This document shows positions 10,485 to 19,621 of a DNA stretch of 64,000 nucleotides, one piece after another; the first letter of the stretch is position 1; each line of letters begins with the position of its first letter. The translations under genes were made by a program, and so were the position numbers. The DNA is from an uncultured Prochlorococcus sp. GTDB taxonomy: Bacteria > Cyanobacteriota > Cyanobacteriia > PCC-6307 > Cyanobiaceae. Below the pieces are notes generated by a model, which had not been told where the DNA came from, did not search any database, and saw only the letters and a list, made by a program, of their open reading frames with translations. Location: NCBI GenBank assembly GCA_902587615.1, contig CACILY010000001.1:40887-104886 (forward strand), in the 5' to 3' direction.

Positions 10485-10682
10485 ATGCTAAAAACTAACG
10501 CGGTCTCTCATTCAAGTTCTCTGAGAGCATATACGGTTCACTATAGGACTTGTGAAAACAGAAGAATTGAAAACTGTTTTTATGCCTGCGATGCTTATGA
10601 GGCAAGATTGCTGGCAATGGAATTCAACAAATATATTCATGACCATCCAAATAGCATTGATTTGATTCGACTAGAGAACTGA
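10485..10682 (+). CDS. Small conserved hypothetical protein (65 aa)
   Basis: MLKTNAVSHSSSLRAYTVHYRTCENRRIENCFYACDAYEARLLAMEFNKYIHDHPNSIDLIRLEN; compositionally normal soluble protein. Confidence 0.6.
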   Translation: MLKTNAVSHSSSLRAYTVHYRTCENRRIENCFYACDAYEARLLAMEFNKYIHDHPNSIDLIRLEN

Positions 10683-10904
10683 GACTAATCTTTATTGCAT
10701 TTATTAAGTGCTTTTTGCCTGTTTACATTGAGATTTATCTAGATCTCTCCTGATATAGGTCTAAATATCTAATTAATCATAGTGTTATACATTTCTTTTA
10801 ATTCATAATGATTAGCATTCCTTTCTTCACAAATCATAGACCTTAAATTGTTCTGTCAAGAAAAGAGCTATAGTTTTTATATCATTTCTAATTAGTTTAG
10901 TCCC

Positions 10905-11672
10905 ATAGATACTTATCTTTTTCATATTCTTCTTTTATCTATCTCTTTAATTGCTAATCTAATCTCTGCCTTTGCAGGAGGTGGTGCAGGACTTATACAG
11001 CTTCCAATTTTAATATTTCTAGGCTTGCCATTCCCATTGGCACTGGCTACCCATAAATTCGCAAGTGTGTGCTTAGGAATTGGTGCAAGTGTTAGACATT
11101 TTCAAAATAAAACATTAAACCCTTCGTTAATGTTTTTTATATTATGTACTGGTATCCCAGGTGTCTTTATTGGTTCAAATATTGTTCTTTTAATACCAGA
11201 TAAATACGCTTATATAGCCTTAGGCATATTAACCTTTTCAGTAGGTTTTTACTCTGCTAATAATAGATCTCTAGGTTCATATACTAATGGTAGAAATTTC
11301 TATAAGAAAAATTTTCTTATAGGGGGCATAGGATTATTTCTTATTGGTATTTTAAATGGATCACTTTCTTCTGGTACAGGGTTAATAGTAACAATCTGGC
11401 TTGTTGGCTACTTTAAACTGAGTTATTCTGAGGCTATTGGATATACATTAATTATTGTTGGATTGTTTTGGAATGGTTTAGGGGCTTTAGTTTTAGGTCT
11501 TATTAGTGAGATTCGGTGGAATTGGATCCCAGCTTTGCTTTTAGGTTCATTAATTGGAGGATATATAGGAGCACATCTCTCTATAAATCAAGATAAACAA
11601 ATCGTGAAAAGAGCCTTTGAAACAATTTCTGTTCTTATGGGGATCTCTCTAGTTATAAGAGGTTTGATGTGA
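10905..11672 (+). CDS. TauE/SafE family sulfite exporter-like permease; N-terminus lacks ATG/GTG/TTG
   Basis: Frame is open from 10896 and encodes IDTYLFHILLLSISLIANLISAFAGGGAGLIQLPILIFLGLPFPLALATHK; the glycine-rich TauE N-terminal motif lies upstream of the 11025 start in the ORF track; ATA at 10905 is the candidate start. Confidence 0.75.
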   Translation: MDTYLFHILLLSISLIANLISAFAGGGAGLIQLPILIFLGLPFPLALATHKFASVCLGIGASVRHFQNKTLNPSLMFFILCTGIPGVFIGSNIVLLIPDKYAYIALGILTFSVGFYSANNRSLGSYTNGRNFYKKNFLIGGIGLFLIGILNGSLSSGTGLIVTIWLVGYFKLSYSEAIGYTLIIVGLFWNGLGALVLGLISEIRWNWIPALLLGSLIGGYIGAHLSINQDKQIVKRAFETISVLMGISLVIRGLM

Positions 11673-11793
11673 TTTCTATAACGCTCTAAATATTGAGCAA
11701 TCCTTTCTAGACGTTAATTTTTAGTTATTCATCACATGAATTCAATGATTCTGGTTCAAAATTGATAATTGATAAAGCCCATCATTTACAGCT

Positions 11794-12036
11794 ATGGAAT
11801 TAACCTTTCTGACTGCATTGTTTTTTCCTGACTATGGAGCAAATGGAGTGCCATGGGATTTGTATCTACTTCATTTCTTCTTCTTTGCAATAGTTATCCC
11901 TTTTCACGTCATAATTTTTGCGGCTCGTAATGGACAGACGGTAAAGCCAAATGGATATAAGGACTGGTTGAAATATGAAACGCAAGCAGTAAAAAATGAA
12001 GAGACTCCATTCCCGAACAATTTCCCTACTGTTTGA
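11794..12036 (+). CDS. Small conserved hypothetical membrane protein
   Basis: 80-aa ORF MELTFLTALFFPDYGANGVPWDLYLLHFFFFAIVIPFHVIIFAARNGQ... Confidence 0.6.
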   Translation: MELTFLTALFFPDYGANGVPWDLYLLHFFFFAIVIPFHVIIFAARNGQTVKPNGYKDWLKYETQAVKNEETPFPNNFPTV

Positions 12037-12045
12037 TTCTTATAT

Positions 12046-13278
12046 CTATTTAAGTAAAAAGGTTTTATTAGACTTTTCTGATTTACTCATATCTTCAATA
12101 CCTGCCTCTGCTAGGTCATCTTGTAATCTATTCTCACAGGCTAGAACTCTAGCCCAACAAGGAAGTTGCTGCTTAACCGGAGACTCTCTAAAGTTTAAGA
12201 TTGCAGGCTTTAATAAATTCCCAAATTTTTGAACCGATAATTCTTCATTATGTCGGTCATAAGGTATTTGGTTAACAGCTGAGTCCAAACCAAACTGTTT
12301 GACTCTATCTTCTCCTACTCGACGGTATAGGACTTCTAATGTAGATAATTGCGAATTAGTAAGTGTCTGAGCTTGATGTTCCATTAATCCCCTAAGAACA
12401 CTTGAAAGAATTTCAGTACACATTTTCTGAAGACCTTCTTTTTGAGTAACACCAATCTCTTTATGCTTGTGATCAAAAAGCCCTAAATCAACCTGAGCTA
12501 TTCGTGAAATTCTTACATTTCTAAAAACTTCCGAAAGTAATCCAATTTCAAGTCCCCAATCACATGGAATTCTTAAGTTCATTCCTAGATCTCTTGTAAA
12601 GGCAAACTCTCCGGCGAGTGGATATCTAAATGCTTGCAAATATCTAAGGAATGCCCCATGCCCTAGCAATTGTTCAAGACTAGTAAGCAATGGACTCACA
12701 AATAATCTTGTTGCACGACCTTGTAATGCATATGTTTCAAGAGAAAGCCTGCTATAAAAAGCTTTTACATATGAGATTCCATGCGAAGGATCTAATAATG
12801 GTTGAAGCATTCTGGCTGGATACGAATTGCTGAAGGTACGAATGTCAGCATCAAAAAGAGCTACTACATCAGATGAACGTGTTGCGACTCCGATTCCCTG
12901 CCAAACAGCCCAACCTTTGCCCGGTGTTCCAAGAAGTTCAAGACCATTCTTTTCTTGAGCTTTTAAAAGTTCTATGACTGCTGGGCCATTAGTCCATTGA
13001 ACATGAACTGGAAATGGCATAGAGGAAAAAAAATCTTTTGCTTCTTTGACTTCGTCTACAGTTTTGGCAGACAAAGCTATAACTAGTTGATTTAAACCTT
13101 CAAGGTTTTTGAGTATATCTCTAATGTTCGCAAGTGCTGGTCTTTTGAATTCGTCAAAAAGACAAGGGATTAAAATTGCTGTAGGCCTTTTCTTTAGACC
13201 CAGACATAGCTCAGATAAGGAATCTGAATTAATTCCATACTCATGAATTGTTGTGATCAAACCCTGTTGAAAGTCCAT
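12046..13278 (-). CDS. gpgS: Glucosyl-3-phosphoglycerate synthase (GT81-like)
   Basis: AILIPCLFDEFKRPAL...GPAVIELLK...GKGWAVWQGIGVA...VALFDADI...PLAGEFAFTRDLGMNLRIPCDWGLEIGLLSEV; context with a GpgP-type phosphatase. Confidence 0.85.
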   Translation of the reverse strand: MDFQQGLITTIHEYGINSDSLSELCLGLKKRPTAILIPCLFDEFKRPALANIRDILKNLEGLNQLVIALSAKTVDEVKEAKDFFSSMPFPVHVQWTNGPAVIELLKAQEKNGLELLGTPGKGWAVWQGIGVATRSSDVVALFDADIRTFSNSYPARMLQPLLDPSHGISYVKAFYSRLSLETYALQGRATRLFVSPLLTSLEQLLGHGAFLRYLQAFRYPLAGEFAFTRDLGMNLRIPCDWGLEIGLLSEVFRNVRISRIAQVDLGLFDHKHKEIGVTQKEGLQKMCTEILSSVLRGLMEHQAQTLTNSQLSTLEVLYRRVGEDRVKQFGLDSAVNQIPYDRHNEELSVQKFGNLLKPAILNFRESPVKQQLPCWARVLACENRLQDDLAEAGIEDMSKSEKSNKTFLLK

Positions 13279-13327
13279 TCGATGATTAGTGCTACAGAAT
13301 TAAGTAAGAAACATCGATCATTCTGAT

Positions 13328-15103
13328 GTGAATAGTAGTAAATACAAGGATTCAGGAGTGGAAGAGGAACTTCAAACCATGAAAGGTTTGATTTATGAAA
13401 TCTACCAAGAACACTCTGCAGAAGAATTAAATATAGTGTGGTCTCAATTGTTGCAGATTTTGGATGAAAATTGTGTAATAGAGAATTCAAAATGTATCTC
13501 GGCTCAACCTCTTTGGGATCAATCTTCTGTTGTTCTTATTGCCTACCCTGATTGTGTCTATCGTGATAAAGAACCTACCTTACAAACCTTTTTAGAACTT
13601 ATAGAGAAAAAGATAGGAGGCTTGGTATCAATTATTCATGTGTTACCTTTTTTAACTTCTACAAGTGATGGAGGTTTTGCTGTTTCAAGCCACGAGGTTT
13701 TAGAAAATCGTTTTGGTGAATGGAAACATTTAAAAGATTTATCGTTTAATCATATTTTGATGGCAGATTTGGTTCTTAATCATGTTTCTTCATCACATGA
13801 ATGGGTTCAGCAATTTATTAAGTCCATTTCACCTGGAAATGAATATATATTGGCACCATCTTCAAAAGATGGTTGGGACAAGGTTATTAGGCCTAGAAGT
13901 TCTTCACTCTTTACCAATTTATCTACCAATAAAGGGCCTGTAGATGTTTGGACTACATTTGGACCAGATCAAGTTGATGTGAATTGGCATAATCCATACA
14001 TATTAATAGAATTCATAAAACTAATAGTTAGATACATAGATCATGGCGTTTTTTGGATAAGGCTTGATGCTGTCGCTTTTATATGGAAGGAAGAAAACTC
14101 ATCTTGTTTGCATAGAGCTCAAGTACATAAAATCGTAAAATTATTAAGAATGTTATTGAGTACTCTTTGTAAGTCTTCAGTAATTATTACCGAAACCAAT
14201 GTTCCAGAGAAAGAAAACCTTTCTTATTTGAATTCAGGAGATGAAGCACATATTGCATACAACTTTACTCTGCCACCATTACTTTTAGAATCTTTAATAA
14301 GTAGTAAGGCAGATTTGCTAAATGAATGGCTTTTTAAATGGCCTTCATTGCCAGATAAAACATCATTCCTAAACTTTACGTCATCCCATGATGGTATTGG
14401 TTTAAGAGCTTTAGAAGGTCTGATGGACTCAAATAGGATTCATAATTTATTATTTAATTGCGAAAAAAGAGGAGGATTAGTTAGCCATAGAAAATTAGAG
14501 AATGGAGAAGAAAAACCATATGAATTAAATATAAGTTGGTGGAGTGCCATGTCCGATAGCGGCCGAGATCAATCTCTTTGGCAGATTCAAAGATTCATGT
14601 TAAGTCAGTTATTTACACTCGCATTAAAAGGTATCCCTGCTTTATATTTACAAGCTATTCTAGCTTCAGAAAATGATATTCGCACTTTTAGTAGTTCAGG
14701 TCAACGTAGAGATTTAAATAGAGAAAGATTTCAAGCAGATACTTTACTCTTAAAACTTAATGATCCTAATTCTTTCCCTAGTAAAATTATTAAAGAGTTA
14801 AAGACAGCAATCCATTTAAGAAAACAATTACAGTGTTTTCATCCTTCTGCACCAATGAAATGCCTTTCTCGAGGAAGAAGTGATATCGTTATATTTTCTA
14901 GAGGAGAGGGCGAGGATATGTTATGGGCAGTTCACAATATGACAAATAATAAGTTAAGTCTTTCACTTTCTAAAAACTTATCAATTCCTGATAACAACGA
15001 GTTACATTTATGGAAAGATTACTTAAGTAATCAGACTTTCTTTGATAACAGAATTGATCTTCAACCTTACTCTGTAATATGGCTTACGCGAGTACAACCA
15101 TGA
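13328..15103 (+). CDS. GH13 sucrose phosphorylase-family protein; candidate glucosylglycerate phosphorylase (start uncertain: 13328, GTG 13361 or ATG 13379)
   Basis: GH13 motifs MADLVLNHVSS, FWIRLDAVAF, ITETNVP, FTSSHDGIG; DQVDVNWHNP; located in a gpgS/gpgP cluster. Confidence 0.85.
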   Translation: MNSSKYKDSGVEEELQTMKGLIYEIYQEHSAEELNIVWSQLLQILDENCVIENSKCISAQPLWDQSSVVLIAYPDCVYRDKEPTLQTFLELIEKKIGGLVSIIHVLPFLTSTSDGGFAVSSHEVLENRFGEWKHLKDLSFNHILMADLVLNHVSSSHEWVQQFIKSISPGNEYILAPSSKDGWDKVIRPRSSSLFTNLSTNKGPVDVWTTFGPDQVDVNWHNPYILIEFIKLIVRYIDHGVFWIRLDAVAFIWKEENSSCLHRAQVHKIVKLLRMLLSTLCKSSVIITETNVPEKENLSYLNSGDEAHIAYNFTLPPLLLESLISSKADLLNEWLFKWPSLPDKTSFLNFTSSHDGIGLRALEGLMDSNRIHNLLFNCEKRGGLVSHRKLENGEEKPYELNISWWSAMSDSGRDQSLWQIQRFMLSQLFTLALKGIPALYLQAILASENDIRTFSSSGQRRDLNRERFQADTLLLKLNDPNSFPSKIIKELKTAIHLRKQLQCFHPSAPMKCLSRGRSDIVIFSRGEGEDMLWAVHNMTNNKLSLSLSKNLSIPDNNELHLWKDYLSNQTFFDNRIDLQPYSVIWLTRVQP

Positions 15104-15909
15104 TAATTAAAACCACAAGAGATATTATTATTGTCTCAGATATTGATGGAACACTGATGGATCATGAATATGATCTTTCTCCAGCAATAGGAACTATTAA
15201 ATGGCTTCAGCAATTAGGAATTCCTATAGTATTATGTACCAGCAAGACAGCTGCTGAGGTCAAGGTTATTAGAGATTTCATTAATATAAATGATCCATAT
15301 ATAGTGGAGAACGGTGGCGCTATTTATGGATCTAATCCAAAGACAAATGAAGAATGGGAATTAATATTAGGTCGATGTTATAGAGATTTAAGAGATGTTT
15401 TGGATAGACTTTCAAATGATATCAAATTTCAATTAACAGCACTAAATGACCTTGGATATAAGGATATAAAAAAGCTTACTGGTTTAAATGATTCTCAAGT
15501 TACTCTGGCTCTAGATAGACATTGGAGCGTACCCTTCTTAAATCCACCTGAAGAATATCAACTTATACTTAATAATTATTTAGACCTATATGACATCAAT
15601 ATATATCAGGGTAACCGGATGAGTCATTTGTTAGGCAGAAACAGTCATAAGGGTAAAGCAGTTTCAGCTTTAAAGAAATTCTTGAATAAGAGTGGTTCCT
15701 CTATTATTGCTCTTGGAGATTCACCTAATGACTTACCATTATTGGAAATTGCAGATCAAGCGATAGTTGTCCCAGGTGTTAATGGGCCGAATCAATCGCT
15801 TATTAATGATCTTATGCGTAATAACATTAATTATATTTTGGCACCGGCTCCCCATGCTAAGGGATGGTCATTTTCTATTAGAAAACTCTTAGAAGAATAT
15901 TATTTATAA
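15100..15909 (+). CDS. gpgP: Mannosyl/glucosyl-3-phosphoglycerate phosphatase (HAD-IIB)
   Basis: VSDIDGTLMDHEYD...VLCTSKTAAEV...VENGGAIYG...GDSPNDLPLLEIAD; ATG 15100 overlaps the upstream stop (ATGA). Confidence 0.82.
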   Translation: MIIKTTRDIIIVSDIDGTLMDHEYDLSPAIGTIKWLQQLGIPIVLCTSKTAAEVKVIRDFININDPYIVENGGAIYGSNPKTNEEWELILGRCYRDLRDVLDRLSNDIKFQLTALNDLGYKDIKKLTGLNDSQVTLALDRHWSVPFLNPPEEYQLILNNYLDLYDINIYQGNRMSHLLGRNSHKGKAVSALKKFLNKSGSSIIALGDSPNDLPLLEIADQAIVVPGVNGPNQSLINDLMRNNINYILAPAPHAKGWSFSIRKLLEEYYL

Positions 15910-15910
15910 A

Positions 15911-16912
15911 GTGAACAACATATCTCAGGATAATAACTTGGATAAATACAATCCATGGTGCTTGGAGTTTCATCAGCATGAATCACTTCCAATGGCTGAT
16001 TACCAACTTCTTTTAGACTATTTCAACTTAACACCTGCTAAATTAACAGATTTGTGGTTACATGGTGATATAGATAAACTTCAATTTCTAAAATCTGAAA
16101 TGTTAATAACCAAAGGTTTTCTTTGGTCATTCTGTCTCCCTATAGTTAGCCATATTGCTTCCTACCTTAGTTCCAATCCTGAACCTGTATTGTTAGGTAT
16201 ATCAGGCCTGCCTGGTTCTGGTAAGTCAACCCTAGGTAAGGTTTTAGAGAAAGCCTTTCAATTGAATAATATAACCTCTAGTGTTATATCTTTAGATGAT
16301 TTTTATCTCCCATCTAGTGAGTTAAATATAGCTATGAAAGATAATCCCTGGAATGTTTCTCGAGGCCTTCCAGGTAGTCATTCATTAGAAGATATTCAGA
16401 ATACAATAGATCTCTTTCGAAAATCAGGAGAAGTAAAAGCTCCAGTCTTTGACAAGTCACTTCGTAATGGGTTAGGTGATAGATCTGGATGGATGTCTTC
16501 TCGTTCTCAAGTTTTAGTCATTGAAGGTTGGTTTATTGGATGTAAACCACTTCAACCCTGCCAAAATATAAATAACTTTGTTTCCATTGATCAAGTTCTT
16601 CTTGATGAAGAAATAATCTATCGATCTAAAGTTCAGAAACTACTAAAGCTTTACGTTCCTATTTGGGATCAGTTCTATAAATTATTTCATCTTAAGGCCA
16701 AAGATTTTCTTTACACGATGTCGTGGAAAACAGAACAAGAAAATAATATGCTATTAACTAAAGGCAGCTCACTTTCTGGTAAAAGGTTGAAATCTTTTAT
16801 CAGAATGATAACTACATCAATTCCACAAAATAGTCTTCAGAATATTGAAGCCAATATCATTTATGAATTAAATAATAGTCGGAATATAATCTCGATAAAA
16901 ACTGTCATTTAG
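15911..16912 (+). CDS. Plant-type D-glycerate 3-kinase
   Basis: P-loop GISGLPGSGKSTLG, SLDDFYLP, RGLPGSHSLEDI, VLVIEGWFIGC. Confidence 0.82.
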   Translation: MNNISQDNNLDKYNPWCLEFHQHESLPMADYQLLLDYFNLTPAKLTDLWLHGDIDKLQFLKSEMLITKGFLWSFCLPIVSHIASYLSSNPEPVLLGISGLPGSGKSTLGKVLEKAFQLNNITSSVISLDDFYLPSSELNIAMKDNPWNVSRGLPGSHSLEDIQNTIDLFRKSGEVKAPVFDKSLRNGLGDRSGWMSSRSQVLVIEGWFIGCKPLQPCQNINNFVSIDQVLLDEEIIYRSKVQKLLKLYVPIWDQFYKLFHLKAKDFLYTMSWKTEQENNMLLTKGSSLSGKRLKSFIRMITTSIPQNSLQNIEANIIYELNNSRNIISIKTVI

Positions 16913-16999
16913 TTTATTAGCTTATATTTCTAAAAATCTAACATAGTCAACTTCTTTTTATCTTTTATAATATCACTTGAAGCTAGAATTTAAAATCTA

Positions 17000-17377
17000 A
17001 TGGCATCTCATGTTTACCTAATTCGAAACGGTGAGCTATATTCTATTGGTTCAACGGATAATTTAGACCGTAGACTTGAACAGTTGAAACCAGGTGTTTT
17101 GGTCGCTTCACTGAAGAATCAAAATGCCGAAAAGATTACTAAGGAATTGCAATTATCATTTAGACAATCTCGCATTCCTCAATCAGATTATTATAGGCTA
17201 TCTCTTAATCAGGTAAATGAGTGTAAAAATAGATTATCAAAATTAGGAGGTTCCAATTACTTTCTGCCATTCTTTAGTGGATATAGACTTGCAATTGCTT
17301 TTATATTGGCATGGATAATTATTACTTTTCTCATTGTTGAATTTGGGATAAATCCTGTAATTAACAATTTTATTTAA
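17000..17377 (+). CDS. GIY-YIG / T5orf172-like domain protein with C-terminal TM helix
   Basis: HVYLIRNGELYSIGSTDNLDRRLEQL motif; C-terminal LAIAFILAWIIITFLIVEFGI. Confidence 0.65.
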   Translation: MASHVYLIRNGELYSIGSTDNLDRRLEQLKPGVLVASLKNQNAEKITKELQLSFRQSRIPQSDYYRLSLNQVNECKNRLSKLGGSNYFLPFFSGYRLAIAFILAWIIITFLIVEFGINPVINNFI

Positions 17378-17473
17378 GTACTCTTCACCCTTGCGCCAAA
17401 CATTGTATTAACCTAATATTAATTTTATATTTTTAAATTCTAAAGCTTCTATAATCAATTAAATATCTAATCT

Positions 17474-17608
17474 ATGAACTTCTCAACACTACTATTGTCG
17501 ATATCAGTACCTTTTGTATTAGCTACGATATATTTCGGTACAAGAAATGGTTACTATGACAGCGATGATTACCAAGGAGACGGATGTGCTCACGATGTTA
17601 AACGCTAG
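17474..17608 (+). CDS. Small TM-anchored hypothetical protein (44 aa), not in ORF track
   Basis: MNFSTLLLSISVPFVLATIYFGTRNGYYDSDDYQGDGCAHDVKR. Confidence 0.5.
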   Translation: MNFSTLLLSISVPFVLATIYFGTRNGYYDSDDYQGDGCAHDVKR

Positions 17609-17618
17609 TCCTTAACAG

Positions 17619-17921
17619 TCAATTTCCTCCCTTATAAATACAGGTCCATCTGTTGTCGAACTGCCATACAGGCTTATATATTTCATCAGTTATTTGTTTC
17701 CCCGCTTTTTTACATTGTTCTAATGTGCTAACTTCAATTGCGAATAAGGATGGACTGGTTATACCACTTACTTGAGGCTTTACTCCAGGACCCTGCCTAT
17801 AACTCCCTATTACAAGCCAGTAAGTTGCATTTGCTTTTAGACTTGTACAAGTAAACAGAATGATTTGTATTAACAAGGTTGATACAATCTTTCTTATTTG
17901 AGAGCTTTTTGCTTTACTCAT
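17619..17921 (-). CDS. Hypothetical secreted protein
   Basis: Signal-peptide-like N-terminus, cysteines in the mature part. Confidence 0.5.
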   Translation of the reverse strand: MSKAKSSQIRKIVSTLLIQIILFTCTSLKANATYWLVIGSYRQGPGVKPQVSGITSPSLFAIEVSTLEQCKKAGKQITDEIYKPVWQFDNRWTCIYKGGN

Positions 17922-18004
17922 ATTAGTTATATTTTAAGTAATGTTCTAATGTTATCAAATTAAAGCTACAATCCTAACCAGTTTAATCTTTAAATATTTA
18001 TAAT

Positions 18005-18850
18005 ATGCCTTTTTTTTCAATTGTTGCTGAACATGGTTATGAAATATATAGACAAATCATACTTGGTTTTATTCAAGGAATTACAGAGTTTCTACCAATA
18101 AGTAGTACTGCTCATTTGATTATTATTCCATCTCTTTTTGGCTGGCAGGAGCCCAGTCTAACCGTTATCGCTTCACTACAATTAGGTAGTATCGTTGCTT
18201 TATTTATTTATTTTTGGAATGATCTTAAAAAGGTAGGTAATGGATTTATATCTTTACTAAAGGGAGAATCCAACAACAGTTCTCGTTTAGCATCATTAAT
18301 ATTTATCGGTAACTTACCAATTATTTTCGTTGGATTATTGATTAAAATATATTGGCCTGGTTACGAAGATTCTCATTTAAGGTCTGCATTCTTTATAGCG
18401 ATTGTCTCTATATTTATGGCTTTGCTTCTAGCAATGGCAGAAAGAGTTGGTTCTATGAATAGATCAATAGAAAACATTTCCATCCCTAATTCCTTCATTA
18501 TTGGTTGCTCGCAAGTCCTGGCTTTGATACCTGGTGTTTCAAGGTCAGGTATAACTATTTCAGCATCACTATTAAGTAGTATTGATAGGTCTTCAGCAGC
18601 TAGATTTTCATTTTTATTGGGGATCCCTGCCATTACGCTGGCTGGCATGGTTGAAATAATTGACACTTTTTCAGACTCTTCTACTGAATCATTAACACCT
18701 TTAATATTTGGGATTTTTGCCTCCGCTGTCACTTCATGGTTCTCTATTGATTTTCTTATTAAATTCCTTAAAAGAAACTCTACTTATATTTTTGTATTTT
18801 ATAGATTACTTTTCGGCTTTTTTCTCTTAATCTATACACAGTACAATTAA
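18005..18850 (+). CDS. uppP: Undecaprenyl-diphosphatase
   Basis: LGFIQGITEFLPISSTAHLI...IPGVSRSGITI. Confidence 0.93.
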   Translation: MPFFSIVAEHGYEIYRQIILGFIQGITEFLPISSTAHLIIIPSLFGWQEPSLTVIASLQLGSIVALFIYFWNDLKKVGNGFISLLKGESNNSSRLASLIFIGNLPIIFVGLLIKIYWPGYEDSHLRSAFFIAIVSIFMALLLAMAERVGSMNRSIENISIPNSFIIGCSQVLALIPGVSRSGITISASLLSSIDRSSAARFSFLLGIPAITLAGMVEIIDTFSDSSTESLTPLIFGIFASAVTSWFSIDFLIKFLKRNSTYIFVFYRLLFGFFLLIYTQYN

Positions 18851-18917
18851 TCTTTAGAAACATGAGTCTTTCTACATTATAATTTTATCTTTCCTATGAT
18901 TTAACTCTATCTATATT

Positions 18918-19076
18918 ATGCTTAAAGTTTTCATGATATCTTTTGGTGAGATGAGTATTTCATTAACAACAGCAGTAATACTTATCAGTTTAACCCTCAT
19001 TACATTTTTATCTGTGATAATTAGTTCTTTAAGTTTATTTATGCCAGCTAATAGTAATGACAAAAATGGTGTATGA
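18918..19076 (+). CDS. Small single-TM hypothetical protein (52 aa), not in ORF track
   Basis: MLKVFMISFGEMSISLTTAVILISLTLITFLSVIISSLSLFMPANSNDKNGV. Confidence 0.45.
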   Translation: MLKVFMISFGEMSISLTTAVILISLTLITFLSVIISSLSLFMPANSNDKNGV

Positions 19077-19115
19077 ATAATTTTAATAAGTTCTTACTTG
19101 CAGCTTCATTGACTA

Positions 19116-19189
19116 TCGGAACGGCGGGATTTGAACCCACGACCCCCACTACCCCAAAGTGGTGCGCTACCAAGCTGCGCTACGTCCCG
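19116..19189 (-). tRNA. tRNA-Pro (anticodon TGG)
   Basis: Reverse strand CGGGACGTAGCGCAGCTTGGTAGCGCACCACTTTGGGGTAGTGGGGGTCGTGGGTTCAAATCCCGCCGTTCCG folds as a cloverleaf; TGG in the anticodon loop. Confidence 0.95.
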
Positions 19190-19204
19190 AGTTTATAAAT
19201 TATA

Positions 19205-19576
19205 TCAAGCTGGTTCATTTCTGTGTTGATTAGGAGATTTCATAAACTTTCTTATTTTCAGCCTTTTAAGTATTCTCCTTTGTAGAAGTAAATGAGTGTC
19301 AGCAGAATAACCATTTATCTTTAACTCTCTAGCTAGAGCTCTTAATTCTTTTGTAGTCATCGTTGAGACGAAATAATATGGATTTATTCTGCTATACTTT
19401 TTAATCGAAATTTGATTATCATTAAACTCCTCTTTATTTATACTTAAGGTAAACTCTGCCATCCATTCTGGTATTAGTACAAAGATTACAGCAAGGATTC
19501 CATATAAATTATTTATAAGTCTTGAGTGATTATCCTTTTTTATATTGTCTTTTCCCTGGAGATGATGGTCGTTCAC
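19205..19576 (-). CDS. Hypothetical protein with Rho-N/SAP-like C-terminal motif
   Basis: MTTKELRALARELKINGYSADTHLLLQRRILKRLKI resembles small SAP/Rho_N-type helices. Confidence 0.45.
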   Translation of the reverse strand: MNDHHLQGKDNIKKDNHSRLINNLYGILAVIFVLIPEWMAEFTLSINKEEFNDNQISIKKYSRINPYYFVSTMTTKELRALARELKINGYSADTHLLLQRRILKRLKIRKFMKSPNQHRNEPA

Positions 19577-19621
19577 CTTATATACCCCAGATTAAATTTT
19601 TATACTTAATTCCAATATACA

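Noticed and set aside
13257-13490. Minus-strand 77-aa ORF across the gpgS/phosphorylase junction
   Set aside because: Overlaps the two well-supported divergent genes; likely a shadow ORF.
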